A DNA stretch of 48,885 nucleotides from Cyclobacteriaceae bacterium (GTDB lineage Bacteria > Bacteroidota > Bacteroidia > Cytophagales > Cyclobacteriaceae): contig JAFIEV010000015.1 of the NCBI GenBank assembly GCA_020832305.1, forward strand, positions 1 to 48,885, in the 5' to 3' direction. The position numbers and the translations under genes are program-made. The notes under the pieces are model-generated. The model made no database searches, was not told the DNA's origin, and saw only the letters and a list, made by a program, of their open reading frames with translations. Within the stretch, counting starts at the first letter, position 1. Every line of letters starts with the position of its first letter. Positions 8,816 to 18,281 of this stretch are shown one piece after another.

Positions 8816-10207
8816 ATGCATATTAAACAACACACTATTGAAAAGACCGTAACGGTTTCAGGGGTAGGTTTGCACACAGGTGTATTAAGTAACATGAAGT
8901 TTTTACCGGCAAAGCCAAATCATGGTATAAAATTTCAGAGGACAGATATGCCTGGTCAACCTATAGTAGATGCTGATGTCGACAATGTTGTTGACCTTTC
9001 AAGAGGCACGACCATAGAGCAAAGTGGCGCCCGCATCAATACCGTCGAACATACACTGGCGGCCCTCACAGGATTGCAAATTGACAACGTTCTTATTCAG
9101 ATCGATGGTCCTGAACCTCCTATAATGGATGGCAGTTCTGAAAAATTTGTTGAAGCGCTGGAATTTGCCGGACTGGAAGAACAAAATGCACTAAGGAATT
9201 TTTTTGAAGTACCTGAAAGCATATCCTATAAGGACAGAGGTCGTGAGGTTGAAATTGGCGCCCTGCCGCTCAATGATTACAGGGTCACAGTAATGGTCGA
9301 TTATAATTCACCTGTGCTGGGAAGCCAGCATGCCATGCTTAGCCATATTTCAGACTTTAAAAGTGAAATTGCTTCAAGTCGTACCTTTTGTTTTTTGCAC
9401 GAACTGGAAATGTTATACAAACAGGGCCTCATTAAAGGTGGCGATGTCAATAATGCCATAGTTGTTGTAGACAGGTTGGTAGAAACAGATGAGCTTGACT
9501 ATCTTGCCGAACTGTTTAATAAGCCCAAAGTGATAGTTCAAAAAGAAGGCATTCTGAATAATGTTGAACTTCGGCATAAAAATGAACCCGCAAGACATAA
9601 ACTACTGGATCTGATTGGAGATCTTACCCTTGCAGGCCGTCCTCTTAAAGCTCATATTCTCGCAGCAAGGCCGGGTCATGCGGCAAATGTTGCCTTTGCC
9701 AAAAAGCTTAAGAAAATGATGGTAGAAACGGAGCAAAGCAGTGTGCCTAAATACAATCCTAACCTGCCTCCCGTCTATGATATCAATCAGGTTAAGGACA
9801 TGCTCCCACACCGTGCACCATTTCTTTTAGTAGATAAAATATTTTATATTGACGATAATACTGTTGCAGGTATAAAAAATGTTACTTCCAACGAGTATTT
9901 TTTCCAGGGCCATTTTCCGGGCAATCCAGTAATGCCTGGTGTTTTAATAGTGGAGGCCATGGCACAAATAGGTGGTATTTTTGTTTTGAATACAGTCTCT
10001 GATCCTCAAAATTACTGGACCTACTTTTTGAAGATAGAAGATTGTAAATTCAGAAAAATGGTACTCCCGGGTGACACATTGGTAATTCATTGTGATCTGC
10101 TTGAACCTATTAAAAGAGGTATCGCCAAAATGCGGGGCAGAGCCTATGTTGGTGACACATTAGTTACCGAAAGTGTAATGATTGCTAGTATTGTAAAGAA
10201 AAGCTGA
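8816..10207 (+). CDS. lpxC-fabZ: Bifunctional LpxC deacetylase / FabZ 3-hydroxyacyl-ACP dehydratase
   Basis: Fusion of two envelope-lipid enzymes that is characteristic of Bacteroidota. Residues about 1-305 are LpxC, the zinc deacetylase committing UDP-3-acyl-GlcNAc to lipid A, with [19 protein letters not shown] and [11 protein letters not shown] supplying the zinc and catalytic residues. Residues about 320-463 are FabZ, the hotdog-fold dehydratase of fatty acid elongation, with [11 protein letters not shown], the catalytic His in [11 protein letters not shown] and the Glu in VEAMAQ. The fusion couples two enzymes that compete for 3-hydroxyacyl-ACP. The stop overlaps the lpxA start by one base (TGATG). 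Confidence 0.97.
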   Translation: MHIKQHTIEKTVTVSGVGLHTGVLSNMKFLPAKPNHGIKFQRTDMPGQPIVDADVDNVVDLSRGTTIEQSGARINTVEHTLAALTGLQIDNVLIQIDGPEPPIMDGSSEKFVEALEFAGLEEQNALRNFFEVPESISYKDRGREVEIGALPLNDYRVTVMVDYNSPVLGSQHAMLSHISDFKSEIASSRTFCFLHELEMLYKQGLIKGGDVNNAIVVVDRLVETDELDYLAELFNKPKVIVQKEGILNNVELRHKNEPARHKLLDLIGDLTLAGRPLKAHILAARPGHAANVAFAKKLKKMMVETEQSSVPKYNPNLPPVYDINQVKDMLPHRAPFLLVDKIFYIDDNTVAGIKNVTSNEYFFQGHFPGNPVMPGVLIVEAMAQIGGIFVLNTVSDPQNYWTYFLKIEDCKFRKMVLPGDTLVIHCDLLEPIKRGIAKMRGRAYVGDTLVTESVMIASIVKKS

Positions 10208-11001
10208 TGAATATTCATCCAATGACAAATGTACACCCTGATGCAAAAATAGGTGAGGGCGTAAAAGTCGAAGCATTTACTACCATTGAAGGAAACGTAG
10301 AAATAGGTGAAGGTACCTGGATAGGCCCTAATGTCACCATTTTTAATGGCGCCAGAATTGGAAAAAACTGCAAAGTTTTTCCAGGGGCTGTTATCTCCGG
10401 AATACCTCAGGATCTCAAATTCGATGGAGAGGAAAGTACTGTTGAAATTGGTGATAATACCACCATAAGGGAGTTTGCCACAATTAGCCGGGGCACCAAA
10501 GACAGAGGAACCACCAAAATTGGTTCTAATACACTTATAATGGCCTATGTACACATAGCCCACGACTGTGTAATTGGTAACAGATGTATACTTGTAAACA
10601 GTGTACAGGTGGCCGGTCATGTTGAGATCGATGACTGGGCTATTGTCGGAGGGGCAACAGCCGTACATCAGTTTGTGAAAATTGGGGCACATGTGATGAT
10701 TGCCGGTGGCTCATTGATCAGAAAAGATGTTCCTCCTTATATTCTGGCTGCCAGAGAACCTCTCAGTTTTGCTGGTGTCAACATCATCGGATTAAGAAGA
10801 CGTGGATTTACCAATGAAAAGATTGCCGCAATTCAGGAAATCTACCGAAATATTTACCATAAGGGATATAATAATTCCAAAGCCCAGGAAGTGATAGAAG
10901 AAAGCCTGCCGGAAAGTGAAGAAAAGGAATTAATTCTAAACTTTATCAGAAAATCTGACCGTGGTATAATACGTGGAGGGGCTGATAAAGATGAACAGTA
11001 A
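10207..11001 (+). CDS. lpxA: UDP-N-acetylglucosamine O-acyltransferase LpxA
   Basis: First enzyme of lipid A synthesis; transfers a 3-hydroxyacyl chain from ACP to the 3-OH of UDP-GlcNAc. Hexapeptide repeats form a left-handed beta-helix from about residue 8 to 185. The catalytic His lies in AYVHIAHDC, and the acyl-ruler region follows in AGHVEIDDW and AVHQFVKIG. A C-terminal helical domain (GLRRRGFTNEKI onward) completes the fold. Length 264 aa is standard. The start codon overlaps the lpxC-fabZ stop, so translation is coupled; it is the last recognisable gene of the HD-lpxD-lpxC-lpxA operon. Confidence 0.97.
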   Translation: MNIHPMTNVHPDAKIGEGVKVEAFTTIEGNVEIGEGTWIGPNVTIFNGARIGKNCKVFPGAVISGIPQDLKFDGEESTVEIGDNTTIREFATISRGTKDRGTTKIGSNTLIMAYVHIAHDCVIGNRCILVNSVQVAGHVEIDDWAIVGGATAVHQFVKIGAHVMIAGGSLIRKDVPPYILAAREPLSFAGVNIIGLRRRGFTNEKIAAIQEIYRNIYHKGYNNSKAQEVIEESLPESEEKELILNFIRKSDRGIIRGGADKDEQ

Positions 11002-11203
11002 TCTAATTTACAGCAACGGCAAATGGCGGTAGTGGTATCCATCTTATTAAAACTGATATTTCATTAGCCACACAGCTGGAAGAATATACAAGGATCATGC
11101 GCTGCAATGATTGTGAAGGGTGTTCCTCAGATTTTTGTTCAGGGTAAGCTGCCCATAGGTATAAAGGGCAGGTTATGATAACTTAATAACAAATCATATA
11201 CTG
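11002..11203. other. Gap between lpxA and the ABC ATPase, with a short Cys-rich open frame and a hairpin
   Basis: About 200 bp. One plus-strand frame is open from 11007 to a TAA at 11145-11147. Its end reads MRCNDCEGCSSDFCSG, with four Cys, but there is no proper start codon for the whole frame, so it may be a gene remnant or chance. A hairpin follows: CTGCCC (11149-11154) pairs with GGGCAG (11166-11171) across an 11-nt loop. No T tract follows, so it is not a typical terminator; it could lie in the leader of the ABC gene. Confidence 0.3.
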
Positions 11204-11821
11204 ATGAAAGTACATCTGAAGAATGCTTGTAAAAGATTTTCCAGGGAGTGGATATTTAAAAATCTCGATGTAACTTTCGATAACTCATTTACTTATGCGA
11301 TCACAGGACCTAATGGAAGTGGAAAATCTACCCTGCTTCAGGTCATATCCGGCAATATGCTTCTTTCGGAGGGTAGCATACAATACAAAATTAATGACAA
11401 GGCAATAGAGCCTGATCAGATTTATAAATATACTGCTCTTACGGCACCGTACCTGGAAATTCCGGAAGAACTTACCTTGACGGAATTACTGCACTTTCAC
11501 TTTAAATTTAAAAAACTCAAAGATACATATCGATTGCAGGATCTGCCGGAGCTGCTTCAACTCCATGGTTCGGAAAATAAAAAAATCAGGGATTTTTCAA
11601 CTGGTATGCGACAACGCCTAAAACTCGGTTTGTCTCTTTTTGCAGATGCAGAAATTGTTTTACTCGATGAACCGGCCACCAATCTGGATAAGAGTGGTGT
11701 AGAATGGTACCTGCACAGGGTACAACAGCTTGAAAAACATCAACTACTTATTATTTGTTCCAACCGGATCGACGAGTATGAATTCTGTACCAAAATAATT
11801 GATATGCATTCTTTCAAATGA
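11204..11821 (+). CDS. Stand-alone ABC transporter ATP-binding protein
   Basis: ATPase subunit of an ABC transporter. The Walker A motif is GPNGSGKSTLLQ (about 34-45), the signature is FSTGMRQRLKL in place of a classical LSGGQ, and Walker B is IVLLDEPATNLD. Length 205 aa is on the short side but has every core motif except a typical switch His: the region reads LLIICSNRIDEYE, with Asn where His is expected. No permease gene lies next to it, so its partner must be elsewhere. The gene is conserved downstream of lipid A genes here, but a role in envelope lipid transport would be a guess. Confidence 0.88.
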   Translation: MKVHLKNACKRFSREWIFKNLDVTFDNSFTYAITGPNGSGKSTLLQVISGNMLLSEGSIQYKINDKAIEPDQIYKYTALTAPYLEIPEELTLTELLHFHFKFKKLKDTYRLQDLPELLQLHGSENKKIRDFSTGMRQRLKLGLSLFADAEIVLLDEPATNLDKSGVEWYLHRVQQLEKHQLLIICSNRIDEYEFCTKIIDMHSFK

Positions 11822-11947
11822 TATTTCTTTTATTTCTTGCCCTTAATCAAAACTTTTTCACCTATTTTGAGTATTCTTTTCGGAAGTTGCAGCTTTTGTT
11901 TCGCATAGACATAAATACTGTATGTATAAAATCAATTGACGAAGGCC

Positions 11948-12439
11948 ATGAAAGTATTAAAAATAAAATATCTTTTAGTATCCACCCTGATTACCTCAAT
12001 GGTATTGTTTATTTCATGTGAAGAAATACCGGAGGAACTGGAACTAAATGAGTTTCAAAGAAATGCTCAGATTCTGGATGTTGGGAGCCCCTGGGGAGGA
12101 CAAGGAAAGGTACAGGTCCTGAATTTACCTACCGGGGTTAATGAACAGGAACTTTCAAACTTAAGTCTCAGCTTCGGTTCTTCAGGGAGACCGGAATATG
12201 CACCATCAAATTTTGTAGCTGCCGGGGCAAATGATTTTATTTTTGCACCTTCAGGCAATTGGAATTGGACAACCAGCACTTCTGTTATACAATTATCGGG
12301 AGCCTCCATTACACAAATTAGTGCTGTTGATATAACAGAGCAGCAAATTACTTTTTCATTTGAACTTAGTCCTTCATCATCCACAGGAAGAATTTCCGGT
12401 GTCGATGGAAATTACCGGGTTACATTACAGCGAAATTAA
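11948..12439 (+). CDS. Hypothetical lipoprotein
   Basis: Predicted lipoprotein of about 163 aa. The start at ATG 11948 is preferred over an in-frame TTG at 11936. A hydrophobic signal (KYLLVSTLITSMVLF) is followed by the lipobox-like LFISCEE, with the Cys as the likely lipidation site; the acidic residues after it suit surface or outer-membrane sorting. The mature part is rich in Ser, Thr, Gly and Asn and looks like a small beta-sandwich, with alternating strand-like stretches (QQITFSFELSPSS, GNYRVTLQR). I do not recognise the domain. It sits 85 bp before the large T9SS cargo gene, possibly as its partner. Confidence 0.75.
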   Translation: MKVLKIKYLLVSTLITSMVLFISCEEIPEELELNEFQRNAQILDVGSPWGGQGKVQVLNLPTGVNEQELSNLSLSFGSSGRPEYAPSNFVAAGANDFIFAPSGNWNWTTSTSVIQLSGASITQISAVDITEQQITFSFELSPSSSTGRISGVDGNYRVTLQRN

Positions 12440-12469
12440 TAATTTAATTATTTTTTAATCTATATATTC

Positions 12470-12498
12470 TTGACTTTGTTTTTAATAAAAATTATAAT
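12470..12498 (+). promoter_or_regulatory. Sigma70-like promoter for the T9SS cargo gene
   Basis: TTGACT (12470-12475) and TATAAT (12493-12498) are separated by exactly 17 bp, upstream of the ATG at 12525. The match to the classical sigma70 pattern is better than to the usual Bacteroidota TTTG/TAnnTTTG pattern. The region is very AT-rich, so a chance match is possible. Confidence 0.4.
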
Positions 12499-12524
12499 AG
12501 CAGTATAAATCAACTTGTACTACT

Positions 12525-15500
12525 ATGACTGGATTTTTATCATCCGGTCGTACCCACGAACTTTGCAAAAAGGCTAATTTTCTATTTATTAACCATTTAT
12601 ACTTTAAAGGCCACTGGTTTAGTTTATTGAGGGCTGCAATCATTTATTGGTGTTGCCTGATTTACTGGCCTAATCCTGCTTGTGCTGAGAATGTCGGCAA
12701 TGAGGGGTATTCAAAGCATTTTAGTCAATTTGAAGATTTGTTCATGTTAATTCCAGCTGAGGATGAAGAGTTGGTTTATGAGGAAAGTTTTCAAAATTGC
12801 AATTTAGGGGGTGCCTGGCAGGTTGTTACACTTTCTGGAAGGCCATGGTTTTGTGCAGAAACAGGCGGTTCTATTATAGCAGATGGCAGAGGTGGCACAG
12901 AGCCTTCTGATACCTGGCTTATCTCTCCTCATTTTAATTTTAATGAAACGAGTACACTTAAACTGATTTTTGAAGTAAGGCGCAATTTTTCAGATGTAAT
13001 TTTTCCTTCGGTAGAGGTTTATTATTCAAACGACTATACAGGTGTTGGAAATCCTGTTTTGGCAGACTGGCATGCCTTGTTATATAGCCCGCCGGCAACA
13101 GCTATCAATTATGTGGGTTCAGGAGAAATTGATTTATCTGCGATTCCAGACCCGGGTTTTTATATTGCTTTCCGGTACAGGTCGAGTGGTGGTGGTCCGG
13201 GCCAGGCAGCAGAATGGCGGCTTCGTAATTTACAGATTTTTTCTGAACCCTGTTCCCGGCCCCAGGGTACTCAAAACCTCATTGATGGCCAGCAGACCAG
13301 TTTTTACGATACCCGGTTATCGTGGAGAAACGGCTCAGGTTCAGGACGCCTTGTGATAGGGCGAAAAAATGAGCCGGTAGAATTTTTCCCCCAGAATGGT
13401 ATAGAATATCAAACTAGCGGGACTATGGGGGGAATACCTAATCTGGCAGATGACCATTTTGCCATTACTTCAACTCAGCTAAACCGGAGTACCATTCAGG
13501 GTTTGGAAAGTAATCAAACCTACCATTTCAGGATTTTTGAATATAATTGCACCGGAGATAGAATTGTTTATAATACGCAAAATGCGGCATCTTATACAGT
13601 CACTACACTCAATGATCAGCTTTCTGATATTATTCCTACCCCTGGTTACGAGTATCAGGCGAATTTAGATTATCTGTCCTACCAAACTGAAGGGCCATTA
13701 AATGAGCAAAACAGTACCGGTATATTTGGATTTACAGTCAGAGACGGGGGGCCAACCTTAAGTACTGATGGTCGCCCGACAAGATTAGATAGCTTATTTT
13801 TTCTTACAAACGGGTCCAATGTCATACGTAAAGCCGGTCTTTTTCATCAGGGTGTTTGTCTTTTAGAAGCTGAAGTAAATGGTGAAACTTCTTTCAGGTT
13901 CAGAGGTACGGGCATTGATATTCCCGACGGAACTGCACAGGAATTCGAAATCAGGGTAAGTTTTATGTCAGAGGTTACCGATCTGGAGATTTTGGTTCTC
14001 ACTATATCGCGTAATCAATCTTCACAAACCCCTTTTGTAAACGCTGATTCAGGCAGACCTTCTTCACCGGGCAACGGAACGGTAAATCGTGTAAAGGTTT
14101 TTGCGGATAGGTTTGCCGGCTTAAGATTACCTTCTTTTACTGGATATGGAGAATCCTTTAGGGTCGCTGCAGAGGTAACTGATGCGCTTGGTAATCGGGA
14201 CAGATCAGCTGTTTTTAGTCTTACAGTTATTGAAGGTGAAGGTGTATTGTTAAGTGATCAGGGTCTTATTCTCACTGCATTTTCACATGGTTCTGTTCGT
14301 TGGGATGACTTAAAATACCACGGAGAAGATGCGCCACGTGTAAGGTTGCATAGTGGCATTCAGGGCCTGTTTGTTGATTTTATATTAAATCAGCTAGAAA
14401 CGATACAAAAATTCAGCTTTACTGGTATGAATGGAAATGAGGCTCAGGCAGTCTCGGACTTCGATACAGAGGGGCTTCAACAAAGTATTATTCAACGAAG
14501 CGGTGGGCTTAATGCCGTGCAGGGGGCTGGGGCTTTGAACGCTTCAAACTGGCCATTACATAACCAGACGCGCACAGAATATTACGAAATCAAAATAAGT
14601 GCAGATGAGGGTTTTTCATTTGCACTACATGCATTGAAATTTGATGAAAGAAGATCTGGTACAGGCCCATCTCAATGGTATGTAAAAACCAGCGCTGACA
14701 ACTTTCAGTCTAAACATGGCAATGTACAATTTACGACCGATTCTGCGCAGCTGGCAAGAGACAGGGAAGTATTATTCAGTTTGCCGGAAAATCAGTTTTT
14801 TGACCAGATAACCATTAGGTTTTATGCTGAAAATGCCAGCCAGGCCATCGGTACATGGCGCATCAGTCGATTGAGAATATACGGTGAAGTTCATGATTTC
14901 AGACCGCCATTTTTTACAGAAGGTACCCCTTCATTTTACGGCCCATTAAAAAATGGACTCTTGTTGGCCTTGCAGTCTGACCAGCCAGCAAATGTTAATT
15001 ATGCCGTAGCAGGTCATGGTGAAAATGCACCTGACATTGGTCAGATAAAATCTGCCTTACAGGGAGCCGATCATAATTTTATTGTAATTGGCACAAAGTC
15101 TTTAACAAGCACAGTGCAATCAGACTTTGTAGTACTAGATGGCCTCGAAGAATCATCTTGCTATGATATTTATATGTATTTAGAGGATGATCAGAACAGG
15201 ATCGGAGAACTCGCTTCTCTGATCAATCTGTGTACGAGTGATTTAGATGCATTTTTTGCAATGAACTCAAATTTTGAAGTTCCTGATGGTATTCCATCCA
15301 TTATTACTGAAGTACAAGAGACTATTGATGTTGCTTCTTTTATGATCGTCGATGAGGGCGGTCAGGATGGTAGCCCTACCATGGTGAAAAAAATTTGGCT
15401 TGAGATAGGCCTTCAGCCAGAGAGATCTGTATATGAACGGATTGCAGGAGTTAAAATTACCGGCGATGATGAATATGAGAAAGTATTTGACAGCCTGATT

Positions 15501-18233
15501 GTTGAAGATGGAAAAATTTTATTGGAATTGGATTCAGGTTCTGTAATGGTGCCAAATGGTCAGCACAAAATTTTTACTTTATCTCTATGGTTGACAGAAA
15601 ATCCGGTCTTGACAGATGAAAGAATTTCACTACAGATTTCTCAAATGGAAAGTTTCACTTATGGTACCCAGTTTAGAATCCATGGCAACCAACCCTTGGC
15701 TTTAGACCCTTTACCGATTACAGTTGAAGCGACGAAGCTCTCATTCACCTACCTGCCTGATGATATATGGCCTTTTCAGCAATTTGATCTTAGTATTTCA
15801 GCTACAGACCGCTTGGGCAATATTGATCAGCGAAATGACATAGAGGTACAAGTGCAATTATTTAGTGGCGATGGCATTTTGTTTATTCCTGGTGAAACTC
15901 AACTTCTTATGACCCAAGGCAATCTATGGGTTCGAGACGTATTCTATGATCGTACTGGTTTTATTGAAATTACTGCTAATGCGGAGGGATTAGAGTCCGC
16001 CTTTAGTGGTGTAATGCAGGTAGGTGAACCAGAAGATTTCATTGTTGCTAATCATACCATTATCCATGATGCAATTCATATACCAGGTAATTTAATTATT
16101 CTAAATACAGGCCATTTGGATCTTCGCGAAGGCGCCATTATTGAATTGCGTGGTAATTTGCTTTGCGAAGGAAATTTAAGTGCAAGAGAAGCGACCCATT
16201 TTATTTTCAATGGAACACAGGAACAAAAACTTGAGGGAAGTGGTATAATTCAATTATACAATTGGCAGATTCAAAATACGCAGGGGCTTTTTAATTATGC
16301 GAGTGTACGGTTTAAAGGGACACTTCTCCTTCATGAAAATGTAGTTTTAGTTGCTAATGCTGATGGTTTAGGGGATATTACTTTTTTATCCGGAGCATGG
16401 GGTTCAGCCCAATTGGGTAATTTGCCGCCAGGCGCAGCGATCGAAGGTGAAGTTACTGTTCAACGTTTTATCCCCGGTAGCCGGAGTGGATGGAGATTCC
16501 TGACCAGTCCGGTATTGAATCAAAATATTTCAGATTGGTCACAAACGATCCGAAGTTTTGGCATTGAAGGACCTTTCAGAAATATGAACCCAACGGTATT
16601 TCATTATGTAGAAGGCAAAGGCACCAATGGAAACAATGGTTCTGATGGATGGGAACCGGTAAGAAATTCTGATCACCTTATTTCAAATAAAGCTTTTAAT
16701 ATCTTCTTTTTTGGCGCGGATTTAAACAATGGCAGAAATACTTTAGTAAATACCGGAAAATTGCATTTTGGGGATATTCGTTTTGCACTTGACTTTACTC
16801 CTGAATCTTTTGGAGGCGGAGGCTGGAACCTGGTACCCAATCCTTATCAGGCCACATTACACTGGAATGCCCAGGGGATTATTAAAAGTAATGTAAATGA
16901 TGCGGTTTACATTTGGGATTCCCAAAATCAAAGATATGCATCATTTGTAAACGGAATGTCAGTAAATGGTGAAGAGCCTTTAATAGCTCCCGGGCAATCC
17001 TTTTTTGTGAAAGCATCTGGTCAGGATGGGTTTTTGCAATTTACCGAGGAAGCCAAAAACTATAAAAAGGGAACTTTCTTCAGGGATATACAGCCTGAAT
17101 ATGCATATTCTAAAATTTCGATATGGTCAAACAATCGCCACTTAGACGAAACTCTCTTTTATCCAGGAATTAAAGACCCCGCAACCAAGGGATTTGATGC
17201 CAGCAAGGAAGCAGAAAAGCTTTCTGGCAGCGGTGCTGAAATTGCACTTCAAGGGGAAAGCAATCGGTGGCAATCCATTCTGTTGCTGGATGCAGATAAA
17301 AAGGTATCTGTATACCCTGTGGGTATAGCAAGCAGGTCAGAAGGAACGCTCAACCTGAAATATGATCATTATCATGGAACAAATGATACATTAGAATATT
17401 ATCTTCTGGACGAACAGTTCAGATCATTATATCGTTTACATTCAGGGTTTGAAATCCCATATAAAAATACAGATTCTGACATACAAGAGAATATTCAATC
17501 TAACAGATTTTCTCTTGTTGCAACAGTGCCCCTACGGACCGAATTACCATCAAAGTTACAAGCTGATGCAAATGGCAACATTAGATTCCCATTGGTTTTA
17601 AGTGCTAACCTCGATATGTCTTCAATGCGGGTTTGTTTGTCATGGGAGGATGATGACCTTGAATTTGTGCAATTTCATCAAAAGGAATATAATGGTCTTA
17701 TTGCGCATCAGACTTTAAAACAAGGTGAAATTCTGGTTTCACTACATTCGAAGGGACATTACAGGCGCAGTTATTCAATAGACACCCTTGGATTCATAAC
17801 ATTTGTTTCGAAAATGCCTGAGGCAAAAGTCCGGGTGTCAGGAACAAAATCTTTTGTATCTCCTTATCCGGGCACAAAAATTCCTATAGAAGCATCAGAA
17901 ATGTTAGTGACCAGCCAACAAGTTGTTACCTCATTGGATACAGAAAAAATCTATTCAGGGGAGGATATGGATGAAATTTCGGAAATAAAATTATTCCCCA
18001 ATCCATTTAGTGATAGTTTTATGATATCTCTAAGCTCAGATCAGGAGGAAATAGCATATTTTCAGATATTCGATACCAGAGGAAAATCACTGTATATCGG
18101 CCGGTACAATTTAAATCCCGGTCTTAATACAATGAGCTTTGAAAATATGCCTATAGGAATGACAAAGGGGTTATACATAGCAGAATTTCAAAGAGGGGGT
18201 AAAACGCAAAGACTAAAAATCGTGCGACAATAG
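12525..18233 (+). CDS. Very large multi-domain protein with T9SS type A sorting domain
   Basis: Secreted or surface protein of 1902 aa. A long N-terminal stretch with a hydrophobic segment (about 37-50) ending PACAEN looks like a signal peptide with an extended n-region. Residues about 85-240 resemble choice-of-anchor-J jelly-roll domains (ESFQNCNLGGAWQVV, DTWLISPHF). A fibronectin-III-like domain follows (about 245-365). Two related modules at about 396-615 and 933-1155 each pair a FTVRDGG/FMIVDEGG sandwich with an Ig-like part (TDALGNRDRS / TDRLGNIDQR). Around 1165-1250 comes a beta-helix-like region, and then a TSPV-type module (GWRFLTSPV). The last 80 residues are a type A C-terminal sorting domain (KLFPNPFSDSF ... 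LKIVRQ). No catalytic motif was seen; adhesion is a guess. Confidence 0.88.
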   Translation: MTGFLSSGRTHELCKKANFLFINHLYFKGHWFSLLRAAIIYWCCLIYWPNPACAENVGNEGYSKHFSQFEDLFMLIPAEDEELVYEESFQNCNLGGAWQVVTLSGRPWFCAETGGSIIADGRGGTEPSDTWLISPHFNFNETSTLKLIFEVRRNFSDVIFPSVEVYYSNDYTGVGNPVLADWHALLYSPPATAINYVGSGEIDLSAIPDPGFYIAFRYRSSGGGPGQAAEWRLRNLQIFSEPCSRPQGTQNLIDGQQTSFYDTRLSWRNGSGSGRLVIGRKNEPVEFFPQNGIEYQTSGTMGGIPNLADDHFAITSTQLNRSTIQGLESNQTYHFRIFEYNCTGDRIVYNTQNAASYTVTTLNDQLSDIIPTPGYEYQANLDYLSYQTEGPLNEQNSTGIFGFTVRDGGPTLSTDGRPTRLDSLFFLTNGSNVIRKAGLFHQGVCLLEAEVNGETSFRFRGTGIDIPDGTAQEFEIRVSFMSEVTDLEILVLTISRNQSSQTPFVNADSGRPSSPGNGTVNRVKVFADRFAGLRLPSFTGYGESFRVAAEVTDALGNRDRSAVFSLTVIEGEGVLLSDQGLILTAFSHGSVRWDDLKYHGEDAPRVRLHSGIQGLFVDFILNQLETIQKFSFTGMNGNEAQAVSDFDTEGLQQSIIQRSGGLNAVQGAGALNASNWPLHNQTRTEYYEIKISADEGFSFALHALKFDERRSGTGPSQWYVKTSADNFQSKHGNVQFTTDSAQLARDREVLFSLPENQFFDQITIRFYAENASQAIGTWRISRLRIYGEVHDFRPPFFTEGTPSFYGPLKNGLLLALQSDQPANVNYAVAGHGENAPDIGQIKSALQGADHNFIVIGTKSLTSTVQSDFVVLDGLEESSCYDIYMYLEDDQNRIGELASLINLCTSDLDAFFAMNSNFEVPDGIPSIITEVQETIDVASFMIVDEGGQDGSPTMVKKIWLEIGLQPERSVYERIAGVKITGDDEYEKVFDSLIVEDGKILLELDSGSVMVPNGQHKIFTLSLWLTENPVLTDERISLQISQMESFTYGTQFRIHGNQPLALDPLPITVEATKLSFTYLPDDIWPFQQFDLSISATDRLGNIDQRNDIEVQVQLFSGDGILFIPGETQLLMTQGNLWVRDVFYDRTGFIEITANAEGLESAFSGVMQVGEPEDFIVANHTIIHDAIHIPGNLIILNTGHLDLREGAIIELRGNLLCEGNLSAREATHFIFNGTQEQKLEGSGIIQLYNWQIQNTQGLFNYASVRFKGTLLLHENVVLVANADGLGDITFLSGAWGSAQLGNLPPGAAIEGEVTVQRFIPGSRSGWRFLTSPVLNQNISDWSQTIRSFGIEGPFRNMNPTVFHYVEGKGTNGNNGSDGWEPVRNSDHLISNKAFNIFFFGADLNNGRNTLVNTGKLHFGDIRFALDFTPESFGGGGWNLVPNPYQATLHWNAQGIIKSNVNDAVYIWDSQNQRYASFVNGMSVNGEEPLIAPGQSFFVKASGQDGFLQFTEEAKNYKKGTFFRDIQPEYAYSKISIWSNNRHLDETLFYPGIKDPATKGFDASKEAEKLSGSGAEIALQGESNRWQSILLLDADKKVSVYPVGIASRSEGTLNLKYDHYHGTNDTLEYYLLDEQFRSLYRLHSGFEIPYKNTDSDIQENIQSNRFSLVATVPLRTELPSKLQADANGNIRFPLVLSANLDMSSMRVCLSWEDDDLEFVQFHQKEYNGLIAHQTLKQGEILVSLHSKGHYRRSYSIDTLGFITFVSKMPEAKVRVSGTKSFVSPYPGTKIPIEASEMLVTSQQVVTSLDTEKIYSGEDMDEISEIKLFPNPFSDSFMISLSSDQEEIAYFQIFDTRGKSLYIGRYNLNPGLNTMSFENMPIGMTKGLYIAEFQRGGKTQRLKIVRQ

Positions 18234-18281
18234 ATTTTATCTTGGCTTTTCGGGGTATTTTTGAAGATTAATTATTCAAAA

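Noticed and set aside
10144-10692. 182-codon open frame antisense to lpxA
   Set aside because: It is opposite a clearly conserved gene with hexapeptide repeats; repeat-driven codon bias keeps the other strand open.
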